A stretch of DNA of 64,000 nucleotides from Antedon mediterranea (lineage: Eukaryota > Echinodermata > Crinoidea > Comatulida > Antedonidae): the NCBI RefSeq assembly GCF_964355755.1, contig NC_092674.1, positions 21,480,001 through 21,544,000 on the forward strand. Reading direction: 5' to 3'. Both the position numbers and the translations under genes were made by a program. Position 1 is the stretch's first letter. Every line of letters starts with the position of its first letter. The notes beneath the pieces are model-generated. The model saw nothing but the letters and a program-made list of their open reading frames with translations, searched no databases and was not told the origin of the DNA. Positions 32,763 to 42,654 of the stretch are shown in pieces.

Positions 32763-34708
32763 TGGTAGAATGCATACCAATTTTAAGGCCCGTGATGAGA
32801 TAAGAAAGTGTATGGAAAAAAAGATCTTTAATTGGCATATGGCGTAAAATTAATCCAAAGTCAAAGAGATTTACATGGCAATCGAAAAATGACCCGCCTA
32901 TATTATGTCGACTGGATTTCGATTTAATCACAAAATAGCTTAAAACATGTGTGAAAAATTATGTAATAACATCTGGTTATAGGACGGACCATTCAATGAT
33001 TATCTCGCTTTTAAAAATAATTATGAAAAACCGGGTAAAGGAATTTGGAAATTAAATGTTTCACTATAAACGGATATAAATTATGTCAATGATTATGATT
33101 AAACAAAGTATTACAAATATTAAAAATGAGAACTATTAACTACTGAGAAAATACATCACAATAAAAAATCTATACTAAGTTTAGAAAGTGATGAAGGAAA
33201 CATTGTCACTGGAAATAAGGAAGTATTAAAAGAGGAATACCATTTTTATTCTAAATTATATAGTAGTGATTGTTCTATTAATACTGTTAAAGTGCTAGAA
33301 AAATTATCCGAAAATGAAATGAAAAATTGCGAAGGTCAAGTTGAATTAGATGAATGTACAAGTGCCATGAAATCTATGGCGAATTCAAAAAGTCCGGGAT
33401 GTGACGGCTATCCAATTGAATTTTTTACATTTTTTAAAAATCAAATTGGTGACATTCTGGTTGAATCACTTAATTATTGCTTTAAAAATGGTAGATTATC
33501 AGATAGTCAACGAAGAGGGGTAATCTCACTAATTAATTCCGAAGGATGGCAAAGATGATTTATTATTAAAAAAATCGAGGCCAATATCGATTTTAAATGT
33601 TGATTATAAAATAATTACAAAAGCCATTTCAAACAGAATGAGGAATGTACTGGGAACAATTATCTCTAATGACCAGACCAGATTTTTGCCAAATAGATAT
33701 ATAGGAGAAAATGTAAGATTAATAATGGATCTGATTGAATATGCAGATAAAAACGATATTCCAAGAACCTTATTTTTTTATTGATTTTGAAAAGGCGTAA
33801 ATTGAATGGTCTTACATCAATAAGTCTTGATCTGTTTGGTTTTTGGAAATGACTTAAAGAATTGGGTAAATTTATTTTATACAGATATAAGTAGCTGTGA
33901 TGTCAATAATGGTGTCTATCCAACTATTTTAAATTAACGAGGGGCGTGCGTCAAGGGTGCACACTTAGTTGTTATACTTTTATTTTGTGTGCTGAATTAA
34001 TGGGCATTGCAGTACGACAATATTAAAACAACAATATTAAAGGAATTTTTGTTATTCCTGACAGTCAAATAAAAATCACCCAGTTTGCTGATGATACCAC
34101 TCTAATTTTTTATGGAACTGAAGCATCCATAACTTATGCAATTAAACTTATAGAATACTTTGGTGATATTTCCGGGTTGACATTAAATAAAGCAAAATCA
34201 AGCTTTTTAAATATTGGTAGGCTGAAAAATATAATTAAGAACTTCGCTCCTGATTATAAATTGACCAAAGGACCTGTTAAATTTCTGGGAAAAAACATCT
34301 CTTTGGATGAAAGCAATTTGAATTATGAGGCTCAATTTGAAAAACTAAAGACGATTCTGAATATTTGGTCGCGAAGAGATTTAACACAAATAGGAAATAT
34401 TGCAATTATTAAATCACTGGCACTTTCTCAATTAACATATTTATTCTCTGTCCTCCCTTCTCCTTCCAATAAATTTATGAAAAAATTGGAGCCAACTCTA
34501 TTTAAATTTATTTGGGACGGGAGGCCTGAAAAAGTATGTTGAGAGTCTATGTATAACGATAAGGATAATGGAGGTTTAAAAATGACAAATATTAAAAAAA
34601 TTTATGAAGCTTTAAAAATAACCTAGGTTAAAAGATTCCTTGACACAACATCTAATGGAAAATGGAATAAAGTAATTAGAAAACAAATTTTGAGCATATA
34701 TATATAAC

Positions 34709-34912
34709 AATACCATGAAAGCCTCAGTGGTCTAATGGTTAGGGCAACTGCATATCAAGCAGACGGTCCGAGTTCGAGTCTCGGTTGGGGCGACTTTTTC
34801 TCATTCTCCCAGATTTCCTCATCTTTATCGTTTCAAAAATTAATTAAATAATTTTCAGTGTATCACCGGGCGGTTTGGAATTTATTTCTATGCCTGTTGT
34901 GTTTATATATAT
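34709..34912 (+). repeat. tRNA-like cassette, copy 1 (5' truncated)
   Basis: Begins just upstream of the tRNA-like unit (aacaataccatgaaa) and continues through the 3' tail ending in TGCCTGTTGTGTTTATATATA. The ~170-bp 5' part found in copies 2-6 is missing. Sequence to the left is L1-type LINE. Confidence 0.75.
34721..34792 (+). tRNA. tRNA-like gene, anticodon AUC (Asp-type), copy 1
   Basis: 72 nt. The acceptor arm is GCCTCAG with TTGGGGC and discriminator G (one U-G pair at position 4, one G-U at position 7). The D arm is GTCT/GGGC. The anticodon stem ACTGC/GCAGA has an A-A mismatch at its top, and the loop ATATCAA gives anticodon AUC. The T arm is CCGAG-TTCGAGT-CTCGG. A TTTTT terminator follows within five bases. 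Discriminator G fits tRNA-Asp, but eukaryotic tRNA-Asp normally reads with GUC. It could be a tRNA gene or a tRNA pseudogene carried by a repeat. Confidence 0.6.
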
Positions 34913-35190
34913 ATCGGTTGGGGGCGACTTTTTCTCATTCTCACAGATTTCCTCATCTTTATCGTTTCAAAAATTAATTAAATAATTTTCAGTGTATCAC
35001 CGGGCGGTTTGGAATTTATTTCTATGCCTGTTGTGTTTATATATATATCGGTTGGGGGCGACTTTTTCTCATTCTCACAGATTTCCTCATCTTTATCGTT
35101 TCAAATTAATTAATTAAATTTCAGTATATCACCGGGCGGTTTAGAATTAATGTTCTTTGCCTGATTTGTTTATATATATATATATAATAT
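34913..35190 (+). repeat. Tandem copies of the cassette 3' tail
   Basis: Two further ~135-bp units start within the tRNA-like 3' acceptor arm (tcggttgggggcgacttttt at about 34914 and 35049) and run to the TATATATA tail. They lack the rest of the tRNA. Confidence 0.8.
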
Positions 35191-35194
35191 ATAA

Positions 35195-35366
35195 ATCCAA
35201 AGGCAAATTACTGAAAAAAATGACAATGCTGTGGGTATCAGTGGCTGGATCTCAATGGAGATACAAAAATAAAAAGCGAAAAGCTAAATCAAAACGATAA
35301 AGTAAACAGCCAGAAAAGTTAGCAGAGCTTTCGGGCAACACTAGCCCTTCATCAGTGCAAGTGAAG
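35195..35366 (-). repeat. Penelope-like terminal repeat with hammerhead-like core
   Basis: On the minus strand: CACTGATGAAGGGC, TAGTGTT, GCCCGAAAGCTCTGC. The conserved blocks CTGATGA and GAAA are joined by a GGGC/GCCC stem. The same repeat follows a GIY-YIG relic at 38281-38455 and recurs at 40340-40530, so it is the terminal repeat of a second Penelope-like family. Confidence 0.6.
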
Positions 35367-35372
35367 GAATTT

Positions 35373-36891
35373 CAGACCTCCCAACTCTCCCGAAAATCGC
35401 GGGAGTCTCCCGATTTTTTTGGTTCTCTCCCGCGAAACCCAAATTTCCCCCGATTTTTTCATTTTTGGATAAAAATTTCCCGATTTTAAATAAGGAACAT
35501 ATACAATATGGCCAAGCCAAGTAATCACATTTTTAACGTTGGATTTTGTTGAATTGACAGGGCGTTGTGAAGTTGGTTGTTTAGTTAAAAGCAAAACAAA
35601 AGCCACACGCAAATACCATTGTTCGTAAAAAGATAAATAAAACAAAGCATACTCGAATAAAACAAAGAGTACTACTTCCCTTCTTTGTTGACTAATTAAA
35701 TACGCCTAGGTGGGTCGCCTAAACAACATGGCATGGTAGGTGTGGGCTGGCAGATAGAATTGCATTCAGCAAGATTTTTGTGAATAAACGACCAATCAAA
35801 TCAATCCCTTGAAAAACCACTTATTGACCACGTATAATTAAAAAAAAAGATGCATTTTTTAATTACTTATCAACTGATCGCCATTCAACTAGTTAAAATA
35901 ATATTACAATTTCAAATAAATAATTTACGATGTCAGCTCGGCCGCCGAAGAAAAAAATTAAGTATGCAGCAAAGTTCAAACCAGAGTTCACAGAAGATCG
36001 ATTATCCATGCATTATTTCGGTCAGAGGTGAACCTAGTTCAGCTAGATGCGCGCACGCTGTGAAATTTGACATTTAATATAAGTCATGGCGGTAGAAATG
36101 ACGTTCAGAAACATGTTTCGGTAAGTTTATTTTATTTTTCATATGTTATGTGCTTTTTTAATGTATAATTAAATAAACTACAAAAGGCCAGAAAATGTTA
36201 GACGCAAGGCTGCAACCGGAAGCTAGGCTAGTAGTGTTCACTTGACTTTGTAGGCCTAGCCTAGGCCTCAACAGTGCCTTTAGGTTACTAAACGGCGTCG
36301 TTCAGTCATTCCAGGCCTAGGGATTGGTGAACCTTAGATAGGCTAGGCGCTGTAGTTGGCCTGTCGATTCGGCTACTAGGCCTGGTGGTGGTCATACGTA
36401 CGTCTAGGTACAAAACTGTATGTTATCTAGGCCTATCTATGTTTTTAAAAATATAATATTTAGCCTAAAAAAAAAATATTTAGCCTAGATCTGTAATTAT
36501 TTATTGAAATTGATATTTTTTACAGACAAAGAAGCATGAAAAAGTTGCAAGAGCTGTGAACCAATGCCAGACTTTGTTGTTCAATATAAACAGAGATCCA
36601 ATAGCAGAAAAGGTTATAAACGCGGAGGTGCTTTCGTATATTGTAGAACACAATCTTCCATTCACCATTACGCAGCACGCAAACCACCTTTTTCCAACTA
36701 TGTTCCCGGACTCAAATGCACTAAATGTGTTATGTTAATAATGTACATAAGATGAAAATAAAATATTGTATTGTAGCATTTATTTTTGTATATCTTTGTT
36801 GTGTAACGCGCGTCGCATAATGCGTCGTAATAATATATTTTTTTACCGAAAAAATCCCCCTATTTTTTGTCAATCCAAGTTGGGAGGTCTG
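35373..36891 (+). mobile_element. hAT-like DNA transposon, non-autonomous, 6-bp TSD
   Basis: Inverted ends CAGACCTCCCAACT (35373-35386, 36878-36891) are flanked by GAATTT direct repeats (35367-35372, 36892-36897). The empty site is visible at about 40510-40530, where the host repeat runs through without the element. Inside is a two-exon relic of a BED-like zinc-finger protein. Length is 1519 bp. CAG starts and this protein type suggest hAT. A 6-bp duplication is atypical, since most hATs make 8 bp. Confidence 0.75.
35930..36738 (+). pseudogene. BED-like zinc-finger ORF relic of the hAT-like element
   Basis: Exon 1 (from about 35930) encodes MSARPPKKKIKYAAKFKPEF, then after frame changes SSARCAHAVKF and SHGGRNDVQKHVS, ending at a GT donor (36121). 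The intron ends at AG 36525. Exon 2 (36526-36738) begins TKKHEKVARAVNQC and continues to VLSYIVEHNLPF. The 'HGGRNDV..H...KKH' pattern is common at the N-terminus of hAT-related proteins with a BED-type finger. At least two frame changes in exon 1 and a stop after only 70 codons of exon 2 leave no catalytic domain. Confidence 0.65.
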
Positions 36892-36902
36892 GAATTTGGA
36901 TA

Positions 36903-36910
36903 ACGTCATA

Positions 36911-36958
<48 letters not shown>
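36903..36958. repeat. (TA)n microsatellite
   Basis: Uninterrupted TA repeats at the junction between the Penelope-like remnant and tRNA cassette copy 2. Similar TA runs occur near 37680-37705, 38257-38278, 39975-40006, 40192-40208 and 40317-40340, always at cassette or Penelope boundaries. Confidence 0.9.
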
Positions 36959-36962
<4 letters not shown>

Positions 36963-37067
36963 ACAGGCATAGAAATAAATTCCAAACCGGCCGGTGATAC
37001 ACTGAACATTATTTAATTAATTTTTGAAACGATAAAGATGAGGAAATCTGGGAGAATGAGAAAAAGT

Positions 37068-37139
37068 CGCCCCAACCGAGACTCGAACTCGGACCGTCTG
37101 CTTGATATGCAGTTGCCCTAACCATTAGACCACTGGGGC
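37068..37139 (-). tRNA. tRNA-like gene, anticodon AUC, copy 2
   Basis: As copy 1, but the acceptor arm starts GCCCCAG, restoring a Watson-Crick pair at position 4. A T-run terminator follows on the minus strand. Confidence 0.6.
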
Positions 37140-37433
37140 TTTCATGGTATTGTTCTTTAACTCGATCGGATAACGACCCTTTAACATTCTCGGCGTGGTA
37201 CGGTTGGAACACAACTAGTCCTCAGTTGTACGCACGTGCACCAGAGATCAAATTGATACGCCCTCATCTATAATTCAGTATATTTATTCACTAAGCGGGA
37301 TCTCGAGAGATACTTTTATATAAACACAACAGGCATAGAAATAAATTCCAAACCGCCCGGTGATACACTGAAAATTATTTAATTAATTTTTGAAACGATA
37401 AAGATGAGGAAATCTGGGAGAATGAGAAAAAGT

Positions 37434-37505
37434 CGCCCCAACCGAGACTCGAACTCGGACCGTCTGCTTGATATGCAGTTGCCCTAACCATTAGACCACT
37501 GGGGC
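37434..37505 (-). tRNA. tRNA-like gene, anticodon AUC, copy 3
   Basis: Identical to copy 2 over the 72 bases, with the same upstream ~170 bp and T-run terminator. Confidence 0.6.
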
Positions 37506-37704
37506 TTTCATGGTATTGTTCTTTAACTCGATCGGATAACGAACCTTTAACATTCTCGGCGTGGTACGGTTGGAACACAACTAGTCCTCAGTTGTACGCA
37601 CGTGCACCAGAGATCAAATTGATACGCCCTCATCTATAATTCAGTATATTTATTCACTAAGCGGGATCTCGAGAGATACTTATATATATATATATATATA
37701 TATA

Positions 37705-38455
37705 TGGTTCATGCCTCGCATCTGAAATTGTCTACTCCGCCGACGTCATAACCAATAACGAAACTAAGACATATATTGGTATGACGGGTGGGCAGTTTAA
37801 AACTAGGTTTAACAATCACAAGAAATCTTAAAAAAAAAAACCGTACAGTAAAGAATCCGAGCCCTCAAAGTACGTATGGTCTTTGAAAAGTAATGACGTA
37901 GGCCTAATGTTTACAATTAAATGGAAAGTAATTAAATATTCCTCCACTAAGAACGCCGCTTATGGGCGTTGTAGTTTTTGTTTAGATTAAAAGCTATGTA
38001 TTCTAAATGCAAACAAAACAAATTTGTTAAACAAAAGGTCTGAACTGATTTCAAAATGTCGTCATAGCAAGAAAATTTACATACCACCTGACTAAAGCCT
38101 TATAACACCTCGAGATACGGTATTGTTCAGTCTATCTGCTGAAGATCGTTTAATGTGAAACACCGTGTAATAGACGCCCGTTTTCTATCTAATTCATAAA
38201 TATATATTCGCTTTTGATTTCAATTGAGCACTTTTGCTGCCTCAACGCATCTATATAATATATATATATATATATATATGCACTGATAAAGGGCTAGTGT
38301 TGCCCGAAAGCTCTGCTAACTTTTCTGGCTGTTTACTTTATCGATTTGATTTAGCTTTTCGCTTTTTATTTTTGTATCTCCATTGAGATCCAGCCACTGA
38401 TACCCACAGCATTGTCATTTTTTTCAGTAATTTGCCTTTGGATTAATATATATAT
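37705..38455 (+). mobile_element. Penelope-like relic: GIY-YIG endonuclease plus terminal repeat
   Basis: Coding remains read KTYIGMTGGQFKTRFNNHKK, SKYVWSLKSNDVGL, FTIKWKVIKYSS and NKRSELISKCRHSKK in order, the pattern of a Penelope-type GIY-YIG domain, broken by an A-run near 37830 and stops. The terminal repeat (38281-38455) follows with a hammerhead-like core in which CTGATGA has become CTGATAA. No RT part remains. Confidence 0.75.
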
Positions 38456-38460
38456 ATATC

Positions 38461-38778
38461 AATATATGTATCAATTTGATCTCTGGTGCACGTGCGTACA
38501 ACTAAGGACTAGTTGTGTTCCAACCGTACCACGCCGAGAATGTTAAAGGGTCGTTATCCGATCGAGTTAAAGAACAATACCATGAAAGCCTCAGTGGTCT
38601 AATGGTTAGGGCAACTGCATATCAAGCAGACGGTCCGAGTTCGAGTCTCGGTTGGGGCGACTTTTTCTCATTCTCCCAGATTTCCTCATCTTTATCGTTT
38701 CAAAAATTAATTAAATAATTTTCAGTGTATCACCGGGCGGTTTGGAATTTAGTTTTATGCCTGTTGTGTTTATATATA
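38461..38778 (+). repeat. tRNA-like cassette, copy 4
   Basis: Starts within the GTGCACGTGCGTACAAC part and runs through the tRNA-like unit and tail. It differs from copy 5 at a few bases, for example GCCTCAG against GCCCCAG. Confidence 0.8.
38588..38659 (+). tRNA. tRNA-like gene, anticodon AUC, copy 4
   Basis: 72 nt, same as copy 1 (GCCTCAG acceptor), with a TTTTT terminator directly downstream. Confidence 0.6.
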
Positions 38779-38779
38779 T

Positions 38780-39127
38780 ATAAAAGTATCTCTCGAGATC
38801 CCGCTTAGTGAATAAATATACTGAATTATAGATGAGGGCGTATCAATTTGATCTCTGGTGCACGTGCGTACAACTGAGGACTAGTTGTGTTCCAACCGTA
38901 CCACGCCGAGAATGTTAAAGGGTCGTTATCCGATCGAGTTAAAGAACAATACCATGAAAGCCCCAGTGGTCTAATGGTTAGGGCAACTGCATATCAAGCA
39001 GACGGTCCGAGTTCGAGTCTCGGTTGGGGCGACTTTTTCTCATTCTCCCAGATTTCCTCATCTTTATCGTTTCAAAAATTAATTAAATAATTTTCAGTGT
39101 ATCACCGGGCGGTTTGGAATTTATTTC
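38780..39127 (+). repeat. tRNA-like cassette, copy 5, tail split by a LINE
   Basis: Full-length cassette beginning AAAAGTATCTCTCGAGATCC. Its tail is interrupted at 39127 by a LINE 3' fragment and resumes at about 39537 with TATGCCTGTTGTG. Confidence 0.8.
38960..39031 (+). tRNA. tRNA-like gene, anticodon AUC, copy 5
   Basis: 72 nt with the fully paired GCCCCAG acceptor, identical to copies 2 and 3. TTTTT terminator follows. Confidence 0.6.
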
Positions 39128-39536
39128 TGGTAATACAATGCAAAAAGATAAAATTAAACTTAATCGAATAGGAAATAGAGCAATTAGACTAGTAGGAGAA
39201 AAAAAGTAAAAAGTATCATTGATGATGAAACACATCCTCTTCACAAACAATTTGCTCTCATGAATTCTGGCATAAGACTACGTGCACTTAATACCAAAAC
39301 AAAACGGTTTAGGTGCTCGTTTGTACCTAATGCTATATACTTGTATAACTCCAGAGTACAAAGGTAAAATGTAACCGATAATTTTTATCTAATTTTAACA
39401 ATTTTTAGCCTCTTAACTTTTTGTGTGTGTTTTTGTAAATTGTATTTTATATTTTTGTATTTTGCCAGTTTTCAAATCACATTTCTGTTTTTTAAATGGA
39501 CAATAAAGTATATATGACTATGACTATGACTATGAC
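39128..39536 (+). mobile_element. 5'-truncated LINE 3' end with (TATGAC)n tail
   Basis: Encodes a degraded RT C-terminus (HPLHKQFALMNSGIRLRAL, then KTKRFRCSFVPNAIYLYNS with one frame change), a short 3' UTR with AATAAA near 39503, and a TATGAC repeat tail. Inserted in the tail of cassette copy 5. It looks Jockey-superfamily; the clade is not assigned. Confidence 0.7.
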
Positions 39537-39555
39537 TATGCCTGTTGTGTTTATA

Positions 39556-39868
39556 TATATATAAAAGTATCTCTCGAGATCCCGCTTAGTGAATAAATAT
39601 ACTGAGTTATAGATGAGGGCGTATCAATTTGATCTCTGGTGCACGTGCGTACAACTGAGGACTAGTTGTGTTCCAACCGTACCACGCCGAGAATGTTAAA
39701 GGGTCGTTATCCGATCGAGTTAAAGAACAATACCATGAAAGCCTCAGTGGTCTAATGGTTAGGGCAACTGCATATCAAGCAGACGGTCCGAGTTCGAGTC
39801 TCGGTTGGGGCGACTTTTTCTCATTCTCCCAGATTTCCTCATCTTTATCGTTTCAAAAATTAATTAAA
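39556..39868 (+). repeat. tRNA-like cassette, copy 6
   Basis: As copy 5 up to AAAAATTAATTAA, where it joins directly to a fragment of exon 2 of the hAT-like element. Confidence 0.8.
39741..39812 (+). tRNA. tRNA-like gene, anticodon AUC, copy 6
   Basis: 72 nt, same as copies 1 and 4 (GCCTCAG acceptor), TTTTT terminator. Confidence 0.6.
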
Positions 39869-39972
39869 TGAAAAAGTTGCAAGAGCTGTGAACCAATGCC
39901 AGACTTTGTTGTTCAATATAACCAGAGATCCAATAGCAGAAAGGTTATAAACGCGGAGGTGCTTTCGTATAG

Positions 39973-40010
<38 letters not shown>

Positions 40011-40190
40011 ACAACAGGCATAGAAATAAATTCCAAACCGCCCGGTGATACACTGAAAATTATCGTTTCAAAAATTAATTAAATGAAAAAGTTGCAAGAG
40101 CTGTGAACCAATGCCAGACTTTGTTGTTCAATATAACCAGAGATCCAATAGCAGAAAGGTTATAAACGCGGAGGTGCTTTCGTATAGATT
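39869..40190 (+). repeat. Two joined fragments of hAT exon 2 and cassette tail
   Basis: ATGAAAAAGTTGCAAGAGCTG to GGTGCTTTCGTATAG occurs at 39869-39974 and again at 40083-40188. Each matches 36535-36640 of the hAT-like element with the same two single-base changes. Each is followed by (TA)n and a reversed cassette tail. A ~215-bp chimeric unit has duplicated. Confidence 0.75.
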
Positions 40191-40339
40191 TATATATATA
40201 TATATATAAACACAACAGGCATAGAAATAAATTCCAAACCGCCCGGTGATACACTGAAAATTATTTTATTACCGCCCGGGCGGTTTAGATTTAATGTTCT
40301 TTGCCTCTTGTGTTTATATATATATATATATATATATAT

Positions 40340-40530
40340 AAATCCAAAGGCAAATAACTGAAAAAATGACAATGCTGTGGGTATCAGTGGCTGGATATAT
40401 CTCAATGGAGATACTAAAAAAAGCGAAAAGCTAAATCAAAACGATAAAGTAAAACAGCCAGAAAAGTTAGCAGAGCTTTCGGGCAACACTAGCCCTTCAT
40501 CAGTGCAAGTGAAGAAATTTGGATAACGTC
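40340..40530 (-). repeat. Penelope-like terminal repeat with hammerhead-like core, second copy
   Basis: On the minus strand CACTGATGAAGGGC, TAGTGTT, GCCCGAAAGCTCTGC (core about 40475-40505). It includes the sequence that is the empty site of the hAT-like insertion at 35.37 kb. It abuts the Gmr1-like 5' LTR. Confidence 0.6.
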
Positions 40531-40535
40531 ATATG

Positions 40536-40662
40536 TGATGGGTTTGTCACATGGAAGCCCTCTAGAGTAAAAGAGGAGAGGTGAATAAAGATGGACGACA
40601 ACTACAACGTGTTTTGTTATGTTCTTATTGTTGGTTTCAGCCTAACAAGCGAGCCCGTAATA
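40536..40662 (+). repeat. 5' LTR, Gmr1-like copy 2
   Basis: TGATGGGTTTGTCACATGG to GAGCCCGTAATA, 127 bp. The following TGGGGGGTCATCCGAG (40666-40681) resembles a tRNA-Pro primer site. Confidence 0.8.
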
Positions 40663-40985
40663 AATTGGGGGGTCATCCGAGAACAAAGTACGGAATTGTA
40701 GTTGTAGATCGAACTGATGGTAATTTTAGTTACTTATTCTAAGCTGGTTTTAGGCTTAGAGGCGTTTTATAACGAACGAGGTTTGGCGGTCGTCGAGCCA
40801 ATACACTGTGTTGTTGTTTTAGGCTTGAGTAGGCTTGCCTGTGATACTAGAAGTCGGTTTGGTTTTGATTTTAGGGGTCTAGTTATTGAGACCACGGCAC
40901 ACGGTATGTTTAATACTGTGTGGGCTTGGCAGGTATTTCATTACTGGTGCCTTAATTATCGTCATATTGGTTATTATTTTAACCT

Positions 40986-42514
40986 GTGTTTTTGTTTGTT
41001 TGTTTGTTTCAAATAGAATTGTCAGAAATTGATTTTGACGAGGAATTTTTAGATAACATGTCCATTGAGGTGGCAGCTCAGCTATCAGAGGAACGTTTGC
41101 GACTCCTAGGTACTAGGGTTGGAGCATCTATAAATGATTCTATGAATAAGTCTGACTTGATAAATGTGATTGGAAGTCATGTTGGTTTAATTACTCATGA
41201 ATCCGTAAAAACTGCGGGGAATGAGGTCGAGTTGGCTAGAATCGAGTTGGAACGTGAAAAATTAATTTTTGAAAGAAGAAAAATAGAGATTCTAGAGATG
41301 CAAACTCAAAGAGAAATGGAAAAAGAAAAACATGAATTTGAGTTAAGGAAATTAGAATTAGCTAACCAAATGGCTCACCACACGGGTTTCTACACCTAAT
41401 GATTCAGAGATTACTCAGAATATTAAATGGGTTCCCAAGTTTAATGAGGACGAGGTAGAGACATATTTTTTAGCTTTTGAGAAAATTGCTAATAGAATAA
41501 AGTGGCCTGCTAGACACTGGACTGTGTTGTTACAAACTGCTCTTGTGGGTAAAGCCCAAGAGGTATTTTCTGCATTGGCTGATGATCAATGTGAAAGCTA
41601 TGATGCGGTTAAAACTGCTGTTTTTTTCAGCTTATGAGTTAGTTCCAGAGGCGTATCGTCAGAAATTTAGGAACTTAGGTAAACCTTATGATCCAACGTT
41701 TACAGAATTTGCACGTAAGAAGCAGATTCTTTTTGATAGATGGTGTAGTTCGGAAGGAGTAAACGGTGAATTTGGAAAGCTTCGTGAGCTTATGTTAGTT
41801 GAGGAGTTTAAATCTTGTTCCCATACTGAAGTTCGTACACATCTAGAGGAGCAGAAAGTGGATAATTTAATGAAAGCGGCTTCTGTTGCCGATAATTATG
41901 TGCTCACGCACAAGGTAGTGAATACCAAATCGGTTTCCAAATCTGTTGATGATTTTAAGGTCGAAAGTCAGAAAACTACAGTTAATAGTAGTAGTAAATT
42001 TGTCAGAACTTGTTTTTACTGCAAGTAAAAGGGTCATATAAAGGCAGATTGCTGGCTGTTTCAAAGCAAAGCTAAAGGGAATAATAAGAAACCCCAATCA
42101 CTTCCAAACACGTTAGTAAATACAGTCCCGTTGAAAGTGACAGAGAGTCATGACGTTGATGAAAGTGAGAAGTTGATCCAATCTTCAGGTCTGGAAAAAG
42201 TGCGAAAGCTATTTAAGCCTTTCCTCTCTACTGGTTCTGTAGCATTGATCAACGATGTGAATCTGAGTAAAGTTCGTGTCTTAAGAGACACAGGGGCGTC
42301 ACAACCCCTGATAATAGAATCGGTATTGTCATTTTCAAGCGAGTCTTCTGCTGGAGCAACAAGTGTGCTCATTCAAGGTGTTGAAGGGGGTTATAAGGAA
42401 GTCCCACTTCATGTAATTCGGATTGAAACAGATATTGTTAGCGGAGATTTTGTTGTCGGTGTCGTTCCGAGTCTTCCAGTATGGGGTGTCACACTCCTTT
42501 TTGGGGAATGATTT
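40986..42514 (+). pseudogene. Gag-protease of Gmr1-like copy 2
   Basis: Gag matches copy 1 (SEERLRLLGTRVGASIND, YELVPEAYRQKFRNLGK). The ATG used in copy 1 is TTG here (TTGTCAGAA near 41022). The zinc knuckle is interrupted by a TAA in CFYCK (about 42027). Protease keeps the active DTGAS motif (about 42290). Frame changes occur near 41395 and 41625, among others. Confidence 0.8.
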
Positions 42515-42654
42515 GGCCGGAGACAGAGTGACAGTAGAACCGGTTGTGTGCAAGAGTCCTGTTGAAGACGAAAGCATGGTGTGTTTAGAGAAAGAATTAT
42601 CACATGTGTTTCCATCATGTGCGGTGACGCGATCTATTGCAAATAAAACCATAG

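Larger units (their letters stand above)
30550..34708 (+). mobile_element. L1/Tx1-type LINE, degraded, with two nested insertions
   Basis: Plus-strand order: ORF1 C-terminal segment (EDFTPKLQDERKK, FVNYPANLRIVEP; 30580-30770); APE endonuclease start (MKICSL, then LFLWLEAKKCY) near 31400; NIYGPNADSSQF and YGGDFNCVLD near 31720-31840; endonuclease end (INPKSKRFTWQS, YRTDHSMI) near 32850-33010; RT (SKSPGCDGYPIEFF near 33390, QFADDTTLIF near 34083, KFLGKNIS near 34280); and an L1-type tail (YLFSVLPSP). Frameshifts and stops are frequent. Helentron-like elements sit at 31012-31140 and 31853-32762. A C-terminal/3'-end piece may resume at 45874. Confidence 0.8.
36959..37680 (-). repeat. tRNA-like cassettes, copies 2 and 3 (tandem)
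   Basis: Two near-identical ~360-bp units on the minus strand. Each has CTCTCGAGATCCCGCTTAG, GGTGCACGTGCGTACAAC, GTTCCAACCGTACCACGCC, GGGTCGTTATCCGATCGAG, the tRNA-like unit, and the tail ending GGCGGTTTGGAATTTATTTC. They are divergent with respect to copies 4-6, so the cluster is partly palindromic around 37.7-38.45 kb. Confidence 0.85.

Noticed and set aside
37009-39871. Five identical 67-codon frames in the cassette cluster
   Set aside because: They read straight through the tRNA-like unit and its flanks. Identity comes from cassette duplication, not from coding constraint.
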